From Rhodosporidiobolus odoratus (lineage: Eukaryota > Basidiomycota > Microbotryomycetes > Sporidiobolales > Sporidiobolaceae), in assembly GCA_034387635.1 (NCBI GenBank), contig JAOANU010000013.1:1-64000 (forward strand): DNA of 64,000 nt, given 5' to 3'. A model generated the notes under the pieces. The model made no database searches, was not told where the DNA came from, and worked only from the letters and a program-made list of their open reading frames with translations. Made by a program: the position numbers and the translations under genes. This document shows, piece after piece, positions 10,005 through 21,787 of this stretch (the stretch's first letter is position 1; each line of letters opens with the position of its first letter).

Positions 10005-11060
10005 TCAGGCGCCGCCCTTAGACTGCGGCGGAAAGTTCTCCTTCCACTTGCTCTCTCCTGCCTTCCTCTCGCCCGCAATTCCCTTGTCATGCGCTCTCCC
10101 GCCCATTCCATCCGGTCCCTCTCCATCTCTGCCGACGAACGATGGCGCGCCTAACCCTCCTTTCTCCCCGTCATCCTTTTCTCCCTGCTCCACTTCAACC
10201 GTAACCGCCGCAGCAGCGGGTTCATCGGCGTACCACTCCCTCTTCCACACCTGCACCCGTTTTTTGACCTCCTCAAGCAGCCACTCTGCGAGGAAGAACG
10301 CTTCTCTCCGATGCGGACTCGCGACGCAAATCACGATTGAGGGAGTCAGGGGCGGCGAAGGCCCAAGGAGGTGAGCGACTTTGATGCGAGAGACTTCGAT
10401 CTTGCTCGAGGGCGAAGAGGTCGAGTGGGAGGCGCAGTGATGGGTCGCGTAGCTGAGGGGTGCGGGAGGGGGAAGAGATCGGGCGTCGAGGAGGACTTGG
10501 TGCAATGTCTTGAGAGCGAGGGGGATGTAGGATTCGTAGGTCAGGTGGGTAACGGTGCGGCCTGTATGAACAGTGTGGCGTGGAGTGTATGGAAGATTGT
10601 AGAGCAACGGAGGCGCAGGTTCACCGGGAGGAGAAGAAGAAGTAAAGGGCGGAAAGGAAAAGTCGAGTCGAGGGGTTTCGAGCAGAGGGACCGTTTTGAC
10701 CGTGTCAGGGAGCAGACGAACGCGCGTCAGACGTATATGGCACCGGGATGCGACACCGGGTCAAGCAAGTCTGCCTGACAGGTGGAAGGGAAAGTGGTTG
10801 ATGGTGAGCGCACCTTGAAACTTATTCCGCGTGTACCCTACCTAGGAGTGCCGGAGTAGCGCAGCAGTCGGAGGATTTCTCAGTATCATTTTGGACCCGC
10901 TTCAGAGCGGACCGGAGTGACTTACGAATGATACTACGGCTCCATCTTTCTCATCCCGGCAACTGGCTTCAATCTCGGCGGGGTTCAAAGGCTCGTAGCT
11001 GAGCCACGCTTGATCGCCGTGCTCTGTTTCGGTCGACTGCACAACGACCGAGGAAGCCAT
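10005..11060 (-). CDS. MOCS2B: Molybdopterin synthase catalytic subunit (MoaE/MOCS2B)
   Basis: This large subunit transfers sulfur from the thiocarboxylated small subunit to precursor Z, making molybdopterin in the cytosol. Three exons, 11060-10926, 10841-10814 (a 28-nt microexon) and 10561-10005, close in phase and give 239 residues. The microexon supplies VGYTRNKFQ, which completes the conserved AVVSFVGYTRNKFQG strand-turn. Further MoaE hallmarks follow: LTYESYIPLALKTL, then SRIKVAHLLG, then VASPHRREAFFLAEWLLEEVKKRVQVWKRE with the active-site lysine region. The last 60 residues are a fungal-style acidic/Gly-rich tail outside the core fold. The second intron is long (252 nt). No MoaD-like small subunit is visible nearby. 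The gene implies that the host makes molybdenum cofactor, for example for nitrate reductase. Confidence 0.93.
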
Positions 11061-11500
11061 GAGTAGCGGAAGGTGTTGAAGGGGCAAAGGCAACAGCAGC
11101 GGAGTCGAATGACCAAGTCGAGCCGTTGGCTTCGTTTGTTCAAGCATAAGTCCTTCGCAAATAGGCATCTAAAGTCGCGCGGTTCCTTCTTGCAGAACCA
11201 GAACGAAGCGGTGGGCAAACCCAGAAGACGCACTCGCACAGTCAGACAGCAAAAAAAGACGGAAATGCAAAGGCGAACGACGTTTTCAGAAGTAGCCCGC
11301 CGCTTACTACAAACGAGGATTCGGGTGGGGAACAAGATGAGAAGTGCGAGCGAGAGCATAAGATACGCGAAGGGTAGACGGGGCGAGGGAAAAGAAGAAA
11401 AGAAAAAAGCGTCAGTAAGGGTACATGTAACGTGTGTCTACAACACCTCCATCGCTGTGCTAGCAAGCGACAGAGGTGCACAGGAACGAGCGAAGCAACC

Positions 11501-13124
11501 TCAACGCACCTTCTTCTTCGCCTCCTCCTCCTCCTGCTTCTTCTTCTCCCTGGCGGCGCGGACACCGACAAGGCGGGCGTCCGAGCGAGCCTTGCGGAGC
11601 GCGGTGTAGGCGTTGAACTCCTTCTCCTCCGACGTAACCTCGCGGGGCTGCTCGGCAGTCATGCCAGCGGGGATGGGGAAGACGGACTGGACGTTGGAAA
11701 CGCGCTCAGTCGACTTGTCGGCACCCTGTAGGTGTAGGTGCGAGTATCGGGGAGGCGTGCGAGGGCGTCGGTAGGAATAAACGGGGGATTGAGAGGGAAA
11801 GAACGAGCGAGCGTCAATACGATCGGATAGCGAACGAGAAGGTGCGAGGAAAACGGACCTCGGTGTCACCCTTCTTGACCTTGCCAGCCTTCTTGGGGAA
11901 GACAACAAGGCGGGTCTTGTACTGCTCGAGCCTCTCGACGTTGAGCTTGAGACCCTCCTCCGAGCGGTTGCGGCGGCGGTGGTCGACGGGGATGCCGATC
12001 GAGAGAGCCTCCTTGCGGCGGATACCGGCAGCCGAAAGCTCGGCCTTGGTGAAGCCACGGCCAGCACGGAGCTTGCGGTTGTAGCGGACGGTCGGGGCAC
12101 GGACGGCAGGGCGGAGGAGCTCAGTGGGCCTACGGGTAGAGAGGGAAGGACAGCGTAAGTACTAGAGCTCTTGTGGGACCGGAGCCATGGAAATCTGATC
12201 TTCGGACACTGCGCTGTTCCTCCATCTGTCGTAACGGCCCATAACCATCTGCAGGCGCACCCTGCAAAGCGCCATACTAGCTCCTTCGCCCTTCGAGCTG
12301 GTCCGCCATGAGGACCAGTGGCACGTCGCGCCGACTCCTCGTGCCCCATGACTGCTCACTCGCCGCCGTGCACGACAGCGTGAACTGGCCAGAGCACCGA
12401 TTGTAGGCGAAGCCTGCGCCACGCCGCCTATCGACTGTAGACCTCTGTTCCGTTGGACATCCGCCCAGTAGCGCTGCTCGTCCCCCAGTGCATTTGCCCG
12501 ACTTGCTGACCGTGTGACAGGCCGTCCAGCAGCGCCTGCCCCTGTACGCTCCAGACGACCACCTCGCACCACCACAAATACGCCGCAAGAGCGGAAGGGG
12601 CAGCAGGAGCGGGCCTCACCTGAGGCCAGCCTTGACGGCCTTGGCCTGGCGAGCGACACGGCGCGAGTGCTTCTTGCCGGGCTGGTCGAACCAAGTCTTG
12701 ACGCGCGACTGCCAGTCCTTGCGGAAGTGGTTACGGTGGAGGACGCTGTTGGTGGTGGAGAAGAGCAGGTGGACGGGATAGGCGATTCATGGTGGATCGA
12801 GTGAGTTGGCGGGCAAGATGGATTGTTCAGTTGAGTGTCGAGTGAGTAAGCGAGGTGAAGTGTGAGGTGGGAGGATGAGGTCGAGATGGGCGGCAAGTGG
12901 GCGTCGAGAGGAGGGACAAAGAGCAGAGGTGGTGCATTGAGTTTGTAGGAGGCGATAGAGGAAGACGATAGACTGGTTAGTGGTGTACGTAGGGCGGTAA
13001 ACGAGATGGGAAGATTTCTGCGAGAGGAGGGGAGGGGAGACTTGCTTGTTCTTGCCGAACTGGAGCAAGGCAAGGGGGGTAAGTCAAGGGTGCGATCAGG
13101 ATACAGGAGAGTACTCACACCCAT
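11501..13124 (-). CDS. RPL13: 60S ribosomal protein L13 (eL13)
   Basis: Five exons, 13124-13119, 13059-13046, 12745-12620, 12129-11859 and 11725-11501, give 213 residues, the normal eL13 size. The first coding exon is only 6 nt (ATGGGT). Family motifs in order: [32 protein letters not shown], then [14 protein letters not shown], then [14 protein letters not shown], and a Lys/Glu-rich C-terminus. The frame closes only if intron 2 starts GCAAGT, a GC-AG intron, giving [18 protein letters not shown]. The stop used here lies inside a GTGCGT-like donor directly after the KKK codons, so a tiny extra 3' exon cannot be excluded. Introns are long for this window (about 300 and 490 nt), as is common in ribosomal protein genes that host small RNAs; I could not identify such an RNA by eye. 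Confidence 0.93.
12746..13045 (-). other. GC-AG intron in the eL13 gene
   Basis: The donor reads AA|GCAAGT and the acceptor CAACAG. Using the nearby GT three codons later or any other GT breaks the reading frame into the conserved HFRKDW segment, whereas the GC donor joins in phase 2 and restores the expected N-terminus. Confidence 0.75.
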
Positions 13125-14088
13125 GACTGGCGGTTGGTGGTCTAGGACGAGGAGCACAAACGAGAAGAAGTGACAAGTCCGACTCGCTTCAAGTCGAAGC
13201 TCACCTCGCATCTTGTTCCTCGAGTTACTCTCCTACTCCCCCATAGAAGGCTTTACTGCTGCTCGCCATGTGCTCTATCCGATGTACTGCAGCACCCCGT
13301 ATTGCCGAGCAACCCTCGCCGACGCTCAACGACTCTCAACGGCGCCATCACTCTCATCGCCAGGTCGGATTCCGTTCGCTCATCATACTAGTACTCGCCG
13401 GTATAGGATTCCACCATTCGGGTGGTCGCGGTCCGCTGGCAAGATGAGGCCCGGCTGCCGTCCGCGAGATGAAGCGTCTTGTTTCCGTCGTCCCCCACAA
13501 CATGATCGGCTGGACCTTGAGAGCCTTCGCCATGCATACCCGCCCCCTGCGTTACCGATTTCACCATAATGACAGTGTGACGACATCTCCCAGCATGGGC
13601 GCACTATGCTCAACGGCAACTGCTACCCGCCATTCGCCCAACTACTGTTTCTTTTCTCCCTTCGCCTCGGCGCAAAGTAGCCCACTCTGTTACGGGTTGA
13701 CACCGCATACCCCTCTGATTCGACGTTGACCGCGCCAATTATCTTTAAGTTGCGCCAGACTATTTTCACGCTGACAGCACGACGGAGGTTCTCATCTTCC
13801 GGGTCCAGCAATCGTCCAATCGCTCTACGCTTGCCTGGTTTGGATCCTCGATCAAAACTGTTCCCGCGCAAAACGCTGTGGAGAGGATACCGCGTACGGT
13901 CGCGAGTCTGCTACCCCCAGCGCGCTTGCTGAATCATTCCGGTTGTGATCTCCGCCTGTCCGGCTAGGCCGCCCTCCGATATTTGCTCGACGACGACCCC
14001 TCTGCCAGAATGCACTCTGATGCGCTGCGAGGTCCGCAAGCAAGCCCGCAGGAGTCCCTTACGAGTACAGTCTAAGCGGCAAGACATG
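13125..14088. other. Intergenic, no gene seen
   Basis: This stretch lies between the start of eL13 and the 3' end of the Pol III subunit gene, both on the minus strand. It should hold the eL13 promoter. Short open frames on both strands are not protein-like. No RNA gene was recognised. Confidence 0.4.
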
Positions 14089-15329
14089 CTACTCCTCTTC
14101 GCCTTCGTCTTCGGCCCACCAATCCAAGACACCGGTACCGTCTTCTGCCATCGAGCACTGCGCATTGACGACGCGTTGATGCGAGCGCAAGGTGAAGGGG
14201 CGAACGCAAGGTGCGTGAGAGGAGGAAAGAGAGGTGAGCGACGAGTCAGGAAACCGACAAAGCAGAAGCAACCAAAAAAAAAGGCCACGCACAATCAACG
14301 AGTACGGCGGTTGACCATTTGTCCTCTCAGCCTGACCCGTCTGCGCCGCCTGTCCTCCCCCTCCTGCAGCCGCCTCCCCAGGTGCCGCAACAACCGGTGC
14401 AACCTTGACCTTGCCCGACGTCGGGCTCGTATCGTCCCACTGCTCCTCTTCAACCCGGACGCGAAGCCAGTCTTTTCGGTTGATGAAGAGTTTCTCTTCA
14501 GAAGGAGTGGCGAGGAGTTCTTTCAGTGAGGGGCGGGGAAGGTCGGGATCTGCGATAGGCAGCCAGAAGAAGGAGCGGCGGTCGTGGTCGCTGCACAGAG
14601 TGAAAGTCAGCGCGTTGAAAACTCACATGACTGCGAGCGAGAGGTCAGAGAAAGACGTACAAAGCGGAGTAGTCTGGCAGCAGCGTCGGAGGAATGAGGA
14701 TGTCGTCGAAAAAGCCAAGTGTCACTGTACGCAGCGTCCTCGCGATTAACAACAAACTTTGTAATCTGCGAGTACATACGCTAGTGAGTGAAGCGCAGCT
14801 CGACGCACCAACGATTCCTTCCGGGCTCTGACTCTTGACCTTGCCCAAGATCGCTTCGCCAATATACGGTCGGAAGATGATCAAGCGGAATTCGGCTTAA
14901 CGCAGTGCAGCATATCAGCATTCGTACATGACACGATTCGAGAGAAGGAGAGAAGGGTACGACAAACTTCGGTAGTAGTAGCAGCCGTCGCCGTACATGA
15001 CCGCACCTTCGGATGACGAAAGGATGTCGAGGAGGGAGATGCAGAGGCCGACGCCGGGCAAGACCTGTGTATGCGCGCTCTATAAGATACTCCAATGGTT
15101 CATAGAGAGCGAACGGCTCTTGGTGAAGTAAGAGCCAGGACGGGCAGACGCACCTTGTTCGCATACCGCCGATGGATTTCTTCCCGAATGGCTGCCACCG
15201 GGTCTTTGTTGAAGTCGCGGGGCTCAACTCGGACGGTGTCCTATTCAAGCAAGAGTACGTCAGCTCATGGCAGACCAGCAAAACGAGCACGAGATAGACA
15301 AGTACTTTTTGGATGCAGAAGGTGAACAT
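14089..15329 (-). CDS. RPC25: RNA polymerase III subunit RPC8 (Rpc25/POLR3H)
   Basis: Stalk subunit of RNA polymerase III, the counterpart of Rpb7, acting with Rpc17 in initiation. Seven exons give 241 residues: 15329-15306, 15240-15154, 15064-14968, 14895-14809, 14724-14661, 14590-14293 and 14157-14089. All phases close. The N-terminal SHS2-type half contains DTVRVEP, then ANKVLPGVGLCISLLDIL, then YGDGCYYYRTEFRLIIFRPY. The linker and OB-fold half contain GKVKSQSPEGIV, then VTLGFFDDILIPPTLLPDYS, then SFFWLPI and VDTSPT-like WDDTSPTSGK. The tail LDWWAEDEGEEE matches the usual Trp-containing end. A Gly/Ala/Gln insert (APGEAAAGGGG) lies before PPYSLI. Conserved family residues at almost every exon junction make the model secure. 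Confidence 0.95.
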
Positions 15330-16044
15330 GGCGAAAGGAAAAAAGTTGAAGGAAGTCCTGACGAGATTGTATAGAGGCGAGTCAGCGTGAGCGATTAGGG
15401 AGCGGTCATCGGGGTCATCGGGGTCTGGGTTGCAGGGTTGTGCACAGGCTCAAGAGCAGCACAGTGCCAAGTCGCTCGCAACCTAGGGAGGAAAGGCGTA
15501 CCGGTTACTACCAGCTACTAGAGCTCCTTTTAGCACTACCTGCCGGCGTAATGAACTCTCACGGCGTAGTCGACGGGAGTTTGAGGCTGTCGAGATGAGG
15601 ATGGGCAAAAGTCGGAGGAAGACAACGGCTGTTGGGGCGGTCTGGCCGGTAGGATTGCGCTGGAGCTCGGAAGCTTGGTATTTCTTGTGGATAGCCGCTT
15701 AGCCTCACGAGCCAACTTGGTGTCGGTCAAGAGCAGGAGGAGACCGACGACGACAGCACCTGGTTCTCCGCTCTTGGCAAGCTGAAGGCTGCGACAAGCA
15801 ACGCACTGGAACCTGTTTCAGCGTCGTCGGGGTAGAGCCCCCTCGAGCGGACGTTCAATGCAAAGCAAGAAAAATGGATCACGATCATCTCGCAAGCTTC
15901 TGCCGGCGTCCACATCAAAAAGCACAAGCGGGCAGAGACCGCACGTTATCAAGCAGGGCGATGTAACAGTCGGGAAGCCCTCAGTGCGTCTTCAGCCACA
16001 GCGCAACAATGGGAACATCACTGGTTCCTTCCTTTCCTTCTGTC
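15330..16044. other. Intergenic, no gene seen
   Basis: This gap separates the RPC8 start from the Lst8 stop, both minus strand. It contains only short unsupported frames and presumably the RPC8 promoter. Confidence 0.4.
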
Positions 16045-18196
16045 CTACGACGAGCTATCGTTGAGCGCGACGCAGACGCACGCTTTGTGGTGTGCCGAGT
16101 ACTACGGTCCGAGGACAGGGTCAGCTGGGCGCAACACAGCGGCAGGGCGTGCGAAGGGGCAGGGGAAGAAACTTACTTGTCGAACCGTTGTCCCGCTCGA
16201 CAACTCCCATAACCGTGCAGTGTGGTCGGAGGAAGCTGCGGGAAGGGACGTGAGCCTTATACTTTACGTGCAAGACTGGAAAAATCCTGCAGAGGGTGCC
16301 GGACATCCTCAAGAACTCAAGGACGGCAGTACCCAAGGTGGTTTTCAAGCCTCACCCTGGCAATGAAAGTTACGCACCAGAGACCAAATAAGCCGAATCC
16401 GCACTATAAGCCATATCCCACACCCATCTCTGATGCCCTTGCAGTACCTTGTCGAGCTGGTACCCTGTACCGTCGGCGATGCCACCTCGTGCATAAAGGT
16501 TATTGGGGTCGGCGGCTGCGGCGGCGGCAGCGGATTGGGGAGACACTGTCGGACTCCAGATCTTGATGGTGGTGTCGGCTGAGCAGGTGGCGAGTTGTCT
16601 ACGAGGTAGAGGAGCAGCAGTAGACACGATGGTGCAGAATGGGAAAGGAGCAACATCGGAAGAATCGCGGTCAGCGCGGTCAACGCGGGGTCAGCAGAGC
16701 TGGGGAGTTGAGGTGACGCACTTGGTATCAGGGGAGACGATGACCTTGACAAGGTACCGAGAGTGAGCTTGGAAGCGAGTTTTGGGTTGCAAATCGGTGA
16801 AAGCGAGACCGGGTTGGATAGTCCAGACATAGACGACACCCTTTGCGAAGAGCCATAAGAGCGTCAGAGTGATTCGCAGAGCCGGCGAGGTTCAAGAGAG
16901 ACACCCCAGAGAGAAGGAAAAAATGCAAGAAAAAACCGCACCTTGTGATTACCGCCAACCAACGCAGAACCGTCCGAAGCAATTGAAACGGACCGCATGG
17001 GAACGTCCTCCTCCGGTAGCTGTATGACCACAAATGTCGTTAGCAGCTGTACAGGGAAACGACCGTGCAGATGAAGCGCGAGCTAGTTCTTGCTGCGAAA
17101 GAAATGGCAGAACGCCAACGGAAACAAGAAAGCAAGACGTACCAACTCGTGACTACACCGGTCTCCTCCCAGGTCCCACACCTTGATTGCGCCATTCTGG
17201 TCACACGAAATGAGCTCTCCTTGATTTGAGTGCAGGGCGAGGTCGTTGACGGAAGCGAAGTGGGCGTAATTTCGTTGTGGGGTGGCCGTTCTGACAAGTG
17301 AGGCTGAATGAGTACCTGTTCGCAGAACAGCAGCCTGGCGCAGCTGTCTGGCGGGACAGACGCGGCTAGACATAGGCCGATGAAAGACCGTACCGAACGT
17401 CCCAAATCTTCACAGTCCCGTCTTCGCTCCCGCTTACTAGCCATTTTGCCTCGGCATGCCATGCTAGCGAAGTGACGTTCGCCGAGTGACCGCTAAGCGT
17501 GACAAGCTGTATCGTGCCGAAATAGTGAGCGCGAAATCGGGTCAAGCAGCGGTTGCGGACGAGCTTTGGCAAAGCCATCCGAGGCACAGAGCAGGCGCGA
17601 GAAGATAGGCGAGGAGATGTCCAGCTCACTGGTCCGACATTCGCATTGCTCGCTGCCGCACTCGTGGGAATGTCGTAAAGCTTGACTGTTCCTACTCCGG
17701 CGACGGCGAGAAACCGTTTATCAGGTGAGATGGCGAGCTTGTTGGGTTGCTGCCACGATTGAGCGAAGCTGATCAGTCACTGCGAGCGTTCGTCGAAATC
17801 TGCAGTCTGCGCTGCCAGTAGCGTCGCGGACCAAGAATGGTGACGAGGGCTCGAGTGACTGACTCACGTGATCTTGAGTCTGGATAGTTCGGCTGCAGAT
17901 ACCCGACCATGCTTCCCAGTACCTGTGGTATGCGGGAAGAATAGGCTGGTCAGCATAGGTAGCCAGAACAGCTCGCCCCGTGCCAGCGGAAACCCTTCTC
18001 GCGAGACCGGCCGTTGACACGCTGCACGGGGCCGGAGTAGCCGTTTGCTAGCGCACCGTACTGTTCCGTCGTAGCTTCCAGTTACGAGGATAACGCTCAG
18101 AGCGTCGGCAGCTGCGGTTTGTTGAGCTTGTGGGGCAGCATGAGTGGTTGTTGGCGGAAGATGAGCGGTCGCCGGGAGAGGGGCGCGGGCGGGCAT
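16045..18196 (-). CDS. LST8: TOR complex WD40 subunit Lst8
   Basis: Beta-propeller partner of TOR kinase in TORC1 and TORC2. Ten exons give 369 residues: 18196-18057, 17922-17868, 17749-17630, 17506-17394, 17290-17143, 17019-16942, 16840-16722, 16598-16378, 16235-16177 and 16101-16045. All phases close. Diagnostic segments in order: [146 protein letters not shown], and [10 protein letters not shown] at the end. It is longer than yeast Lst8 because of a 30-residue Ala/Pro/Gln N-terminus and an Ala-rich insert ([13 protein letters not shown]) in a late blade. Near-complete agreement with the family makes this call firm. Confidence 0.96.
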
Positions 18197-19965
18197 GGGT
18201 CGATGTCTCAGTTGTCAGAGTGCTGACGAGAGAGAGCTGGTGTAAGGGGCGGCGAGGGGACGAGTTCTGGCGAGTCTGAACAGGGTGAGCAGGACAAACG
18301 AGAACGACCGAGGGTAGAAGGCTCACCAGGGTCCGTGTGCGACCTTCTGAGGACCGTAGTATATCCTGAGCTGCTGTGAGTGCTCCGAAAGGTGCTTCGC
18401 TAAGCGGTTGATGATAATCGGACGAGGTGAGCGAGTCGAGGTGGAGCCCGCAATTTCAACCGTCGAACGATCTTGATGGACCGCAAGAGTGGCTGAGCTT
18501 GACTGATGTGGTTCTTGCTATGTCGGTATGCCTTTGAGAGGCTTATCCAGCGGGTGTAGCGGCGTGTGTTGGGTCAACCTCACTCTCCGCCCTCCCTCTT
18601 TCTTTCGCAATAACCCCTACAAACCCTTACAAGCTTCTCGGTCGGGACCCATCGTGCAGGGTAAGGCTTGTACGTATTCAGACCGCACCCGCGATCTCCG
18701 AGACCAACCACACTGTTCTCCATCACATCGCTGAGTACCTTTATTCGACTTCGTCAGCTTTGCCTGAGAAGACGGACAGCGTCTCGCTTCACAAGACGAC
18801 TACTCGGCGACGATAGACTACACCGAACGAACCTGCCTATTTCGCTGGCATTCGACGGGTTTCTTCCGGATGACCGTCGCGATGTCTTCTTCCTTGCGAT
18901 GTAAGCCAGCCTCCGTCGAGCAGTGTAACCTATCACGTGCCTACACGCCATTATCCAGCTGACACAGTATGTTGTCTCAGGCCCGTCCCACTGTGGCTTC
19001 CTCTTTCCGGCCCCTAGTCCGGAACATAGGAGCTTTCACTATGCTCCATGCTGCGCGTGTGCGTTCCACTACTCCTTGTCGAGGCCACAGTGCTGCTGAC
19101 CACTCGAATCCTACCGAAAAGGCGGCGGGATGCCTACCGCGCAGGAATGGCTGAGTCGTGACGACGACTTTCGACCTAAGCTGTGGGCGACCGGTGACAG
19201 CGCCTTGCCTGCTTCTGACATCTCTAGCATCGAAAACGTCTCGGTACAACGCTCCCAGCAGGTTCTTCTCCAACGTGCAGCGGCTCTACGGGTGATGCGC
19301 CCCGTGGAACGGAGGGTAACCCTGGCAGCTTCTTTTTTTCCTTTCCGTTCGCCATCGGACGCTGTCGCTTCTGTTGCCTTCTGGCCTCGGACTCTTTTTT
19401 CACAGGCGCCCGACCGAGCTGTTTTCAATTACCTGTTGCCTCTCCCCGCTTATGCTCCTGCGCCATCACATTCAGCGCCTCATATGTTATGCTGACGGTG
19501 TGGGAGAGTTTCTGGCTGCTTGCGACAAACGGGCAGGTTGTTCTGCCTTCCTTTAATGTGACCTTCTCAAGTAGGTGGTTCTGAGCTTTGCTCTCGCTGC
19601 TGGACATGCTCAAGAGCCTAGAGGTGTGCAGCACACCTGGAAGCCTGCAAGGCTTCACAAGCGCCAGAGGGAACCCGGAGCGCGAAAAGTCTCTCGACAG
19701 TGAATCCTTTTTCTTCTTTCATTGGTGGTTGCCTCAATCTGCAATATGGAACATGCGTCTCTTCTCGTCACGCGTCAAGCCCGGCGCGAGCAATGCTTCG
19801 GGTTAAAATCAGAAGCCTGCATGCGGAGCACGAGCAGCAGGACCCTATTGACATATGAGGCGTTGGCCTGGTTCCTCCTCTCCTGTTGAGCATCCTCAGG
19901 ACGAAACGTCCAGAGCGCGCCCCATAATCAAACGACATCGCGTTCTGATTGACGACTTCCTAGCG
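18197..19965. other. Intergenic, no confident gene
   Basis: This 1.8-kb gap holds several open frames of 60-120 codons on both strands (for example plus 19130-19495 and minus 19111-19428) that overlap one another and match nothing. The Lst8 promoter is expected at the low-coordinate end. Confidence 0.4.
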
Positions 19966-21655
19966 TCAATAGTACACCGTCCCCCTCTCCCCGACCCTCG
20001 CCACTGCCTTCCCCTCTTCCCCCTTCCCCCAATTCCACAAAAACCCATCCAACTTTCTCTCAGTCCACATACTCAGCCACTCCTTCCCACCGCTGACACC
20101 GTCGTCGTCCTTGGCGAGTTCGTGAGCTCGTATGACAATGGCGGAGCAGGCGGTGAGGGAGGCGGCGCGGAGGCCGGTTGCGGCTTCGTGGGGGAGAAGG
20201 AGGGTAGAGGGGTCGGCGAGGGAGAGAGCGGACAGAGAGGGATGGGTAGAAGCGGAAAGGGATAGGATACCGTGATGGACGAGTAGACCTGCACAACACA
20301 GAAAAGGGTCAGCACGGACGGAGGTAATCGTGGCTCGGGGAAGCAATAGCGCACTTGGAAGGACGTTGTCGGCAAAGATAGGCAAGTTGGTGTCGTCCAC
20401 CTTCGGCAGGGGGAAACTGGGCTTTTCGTCGGCGAAGCGGAGGGTGATGACCGTGAGAAGCCATAGCGCTTTCTTGAAGAGGTAGACGGGCTCGCCGTCG
20501 ACTACGTGTGCGTCCGCGAAAGCCGGGAAGGTGGAAGCGAGCTGTTACGATCCGGATCGAAGCGAGAATGAGGAGAAACCCTCGCGTCGAGAAGAATGGA
20601 CGAAACACGCACAGCGTGTACCATCTTTGCAACATCGCCTTGCGTCTCGTTTAGCTTCGCTACAACCCATTCACCGAGTGTCGCCTTCGATTCTCGCTGC
20701 AGCACGGCACCCGTCTGTACGCAGACATTCGCAAGCAGCTCCAAGATCTCCCAAGCCTCCTCATCCTTCTCACCTACAGTTACTGCTGGCCCCAGAGTCG
20801 GATGCGGCTTTTCGTTGTGCGTCTTGATCCTGGCAAGTCCGGCGAGCGCAGCAGGCGTGACGGAGCGGAGACCAGCAGCGGAGAGGAGGGAGGGCTCGTC
20901 GGAAGAGATGGTCGAACCGGACAAGTAGGAGGAAAGGACGAGCGATAGAACGGCCGAGTAGGCGCCACGGCCCGTCAAGCGGTGCAAGGGCGTTCGGTAA
21001 CCGGATAGGAAGTTGAGCAGTCCCAACGTGCTGTAGGCGAGGGAAACGGAGGTCAGTCTCGCAGATCAAACCTCGATGATACCTCTAACTCCCACGTTCG
21101 GCACTCGCCGCGCGAGCCCGTGTCAATCAGGAATCTCATGTAGAATTGTTTGCAACCTCACCGCCCTTCCCTATGGGTTGATTAGACCAGGGAAGGAGCT
21201 CGTTACGTGTAAAGAATCCAGAAAAGCTGGTCCGTTCATCATTTTGACATGTCCGGCTGCGACGCTCCTTCAAGGGTGTCCCATCACAATCACAATCGGT
21301 GTAGCAAGAAGAGGGAGACGTACGCTAGCAGATTGACCTCGTCTTGTGGCGAATCAAACCTCAAGGGCAGCCTAACTCCGTGAGCTTCCGCGCCAGTCAG
21401 GGCAGACCATTCCTCTGGTCCGACAGTCTGAATGAAGGTGTCGATAGCTTGGTGATCAATCTACAGGGGGACAGAGAGCAGGTAAGCGGAAAAGTTTGAA
21501 GGTCGGGGAGAAAGAGGGAACGACTGACTGACTGAGATAGCGGCGCGGGTGGTTGGACCTGCGCAGGAAGTGCGAATGCTGTCCAACAGCTGATCAGAAG
21601 GCGGCAGTCGAACCATGACGGCAGTGAAGAGTGCGGAACCAAGAAAGTTGTACAT
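19966..21655 (-). CDS. QNG1: Queuosine 5'-phosphate N-glycosylase/hydrolase (Qng1, DUF2419)
   Basis: Releases queuine from queuosine phosphate so that it can be reused for tRNA modification. Five exons, 21655-21533, 21460-21324, 21030-20613, 20541-20355 and 20288-19966, close in phase and give 395 residues. Family features: LPLRFDSPQDEVNLLATLGLLNF near the start, LTGRGAYSAVLSL, then VYLFKKALWLL, then LPIFADNVLPSLLVHHGIL, and the C-terminal DGFLWNWGKGE with the ending TVYY, close to the family ending IYY. The first ATG is used; a second in-frame ATG at 21616 would shorten it by 13 residues. The gene shares a 132-bp divergent promoter with the PEX39-like gene. It implies salvage of queuine from food, since fungi do not make it. 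Confidence 0.9.
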
Positions 21656-21787
21656 GGTCTGAATAGGTTTGCTCTACATATCACCCAGTTGTGGTCGATT
21701 ACACCTAGCAAAGGTAATCAATCCTACTACATATCCTAACTCTGCATCGCTTCTCTCTGTCGCCCTTGCCGCTATAGCTGATTCACC
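21656..21787. promoter_or_regulatory. Divergent promoter between QNG1 and PEX39-like gene
   Basis: Only 132 bp separate the two divergent start codons, so the promoters and 5' untranslated regions must overlap. No TATA box or known operator was recognised in it. Confidence 0.6.

Noticed and set aside
12162..13211. 349-codon minus-strand frame over the eL13 gene
   Set aside because: It runs through eL13 introns and exons in a wrong frame; the spliced eL13 model has clear homology.
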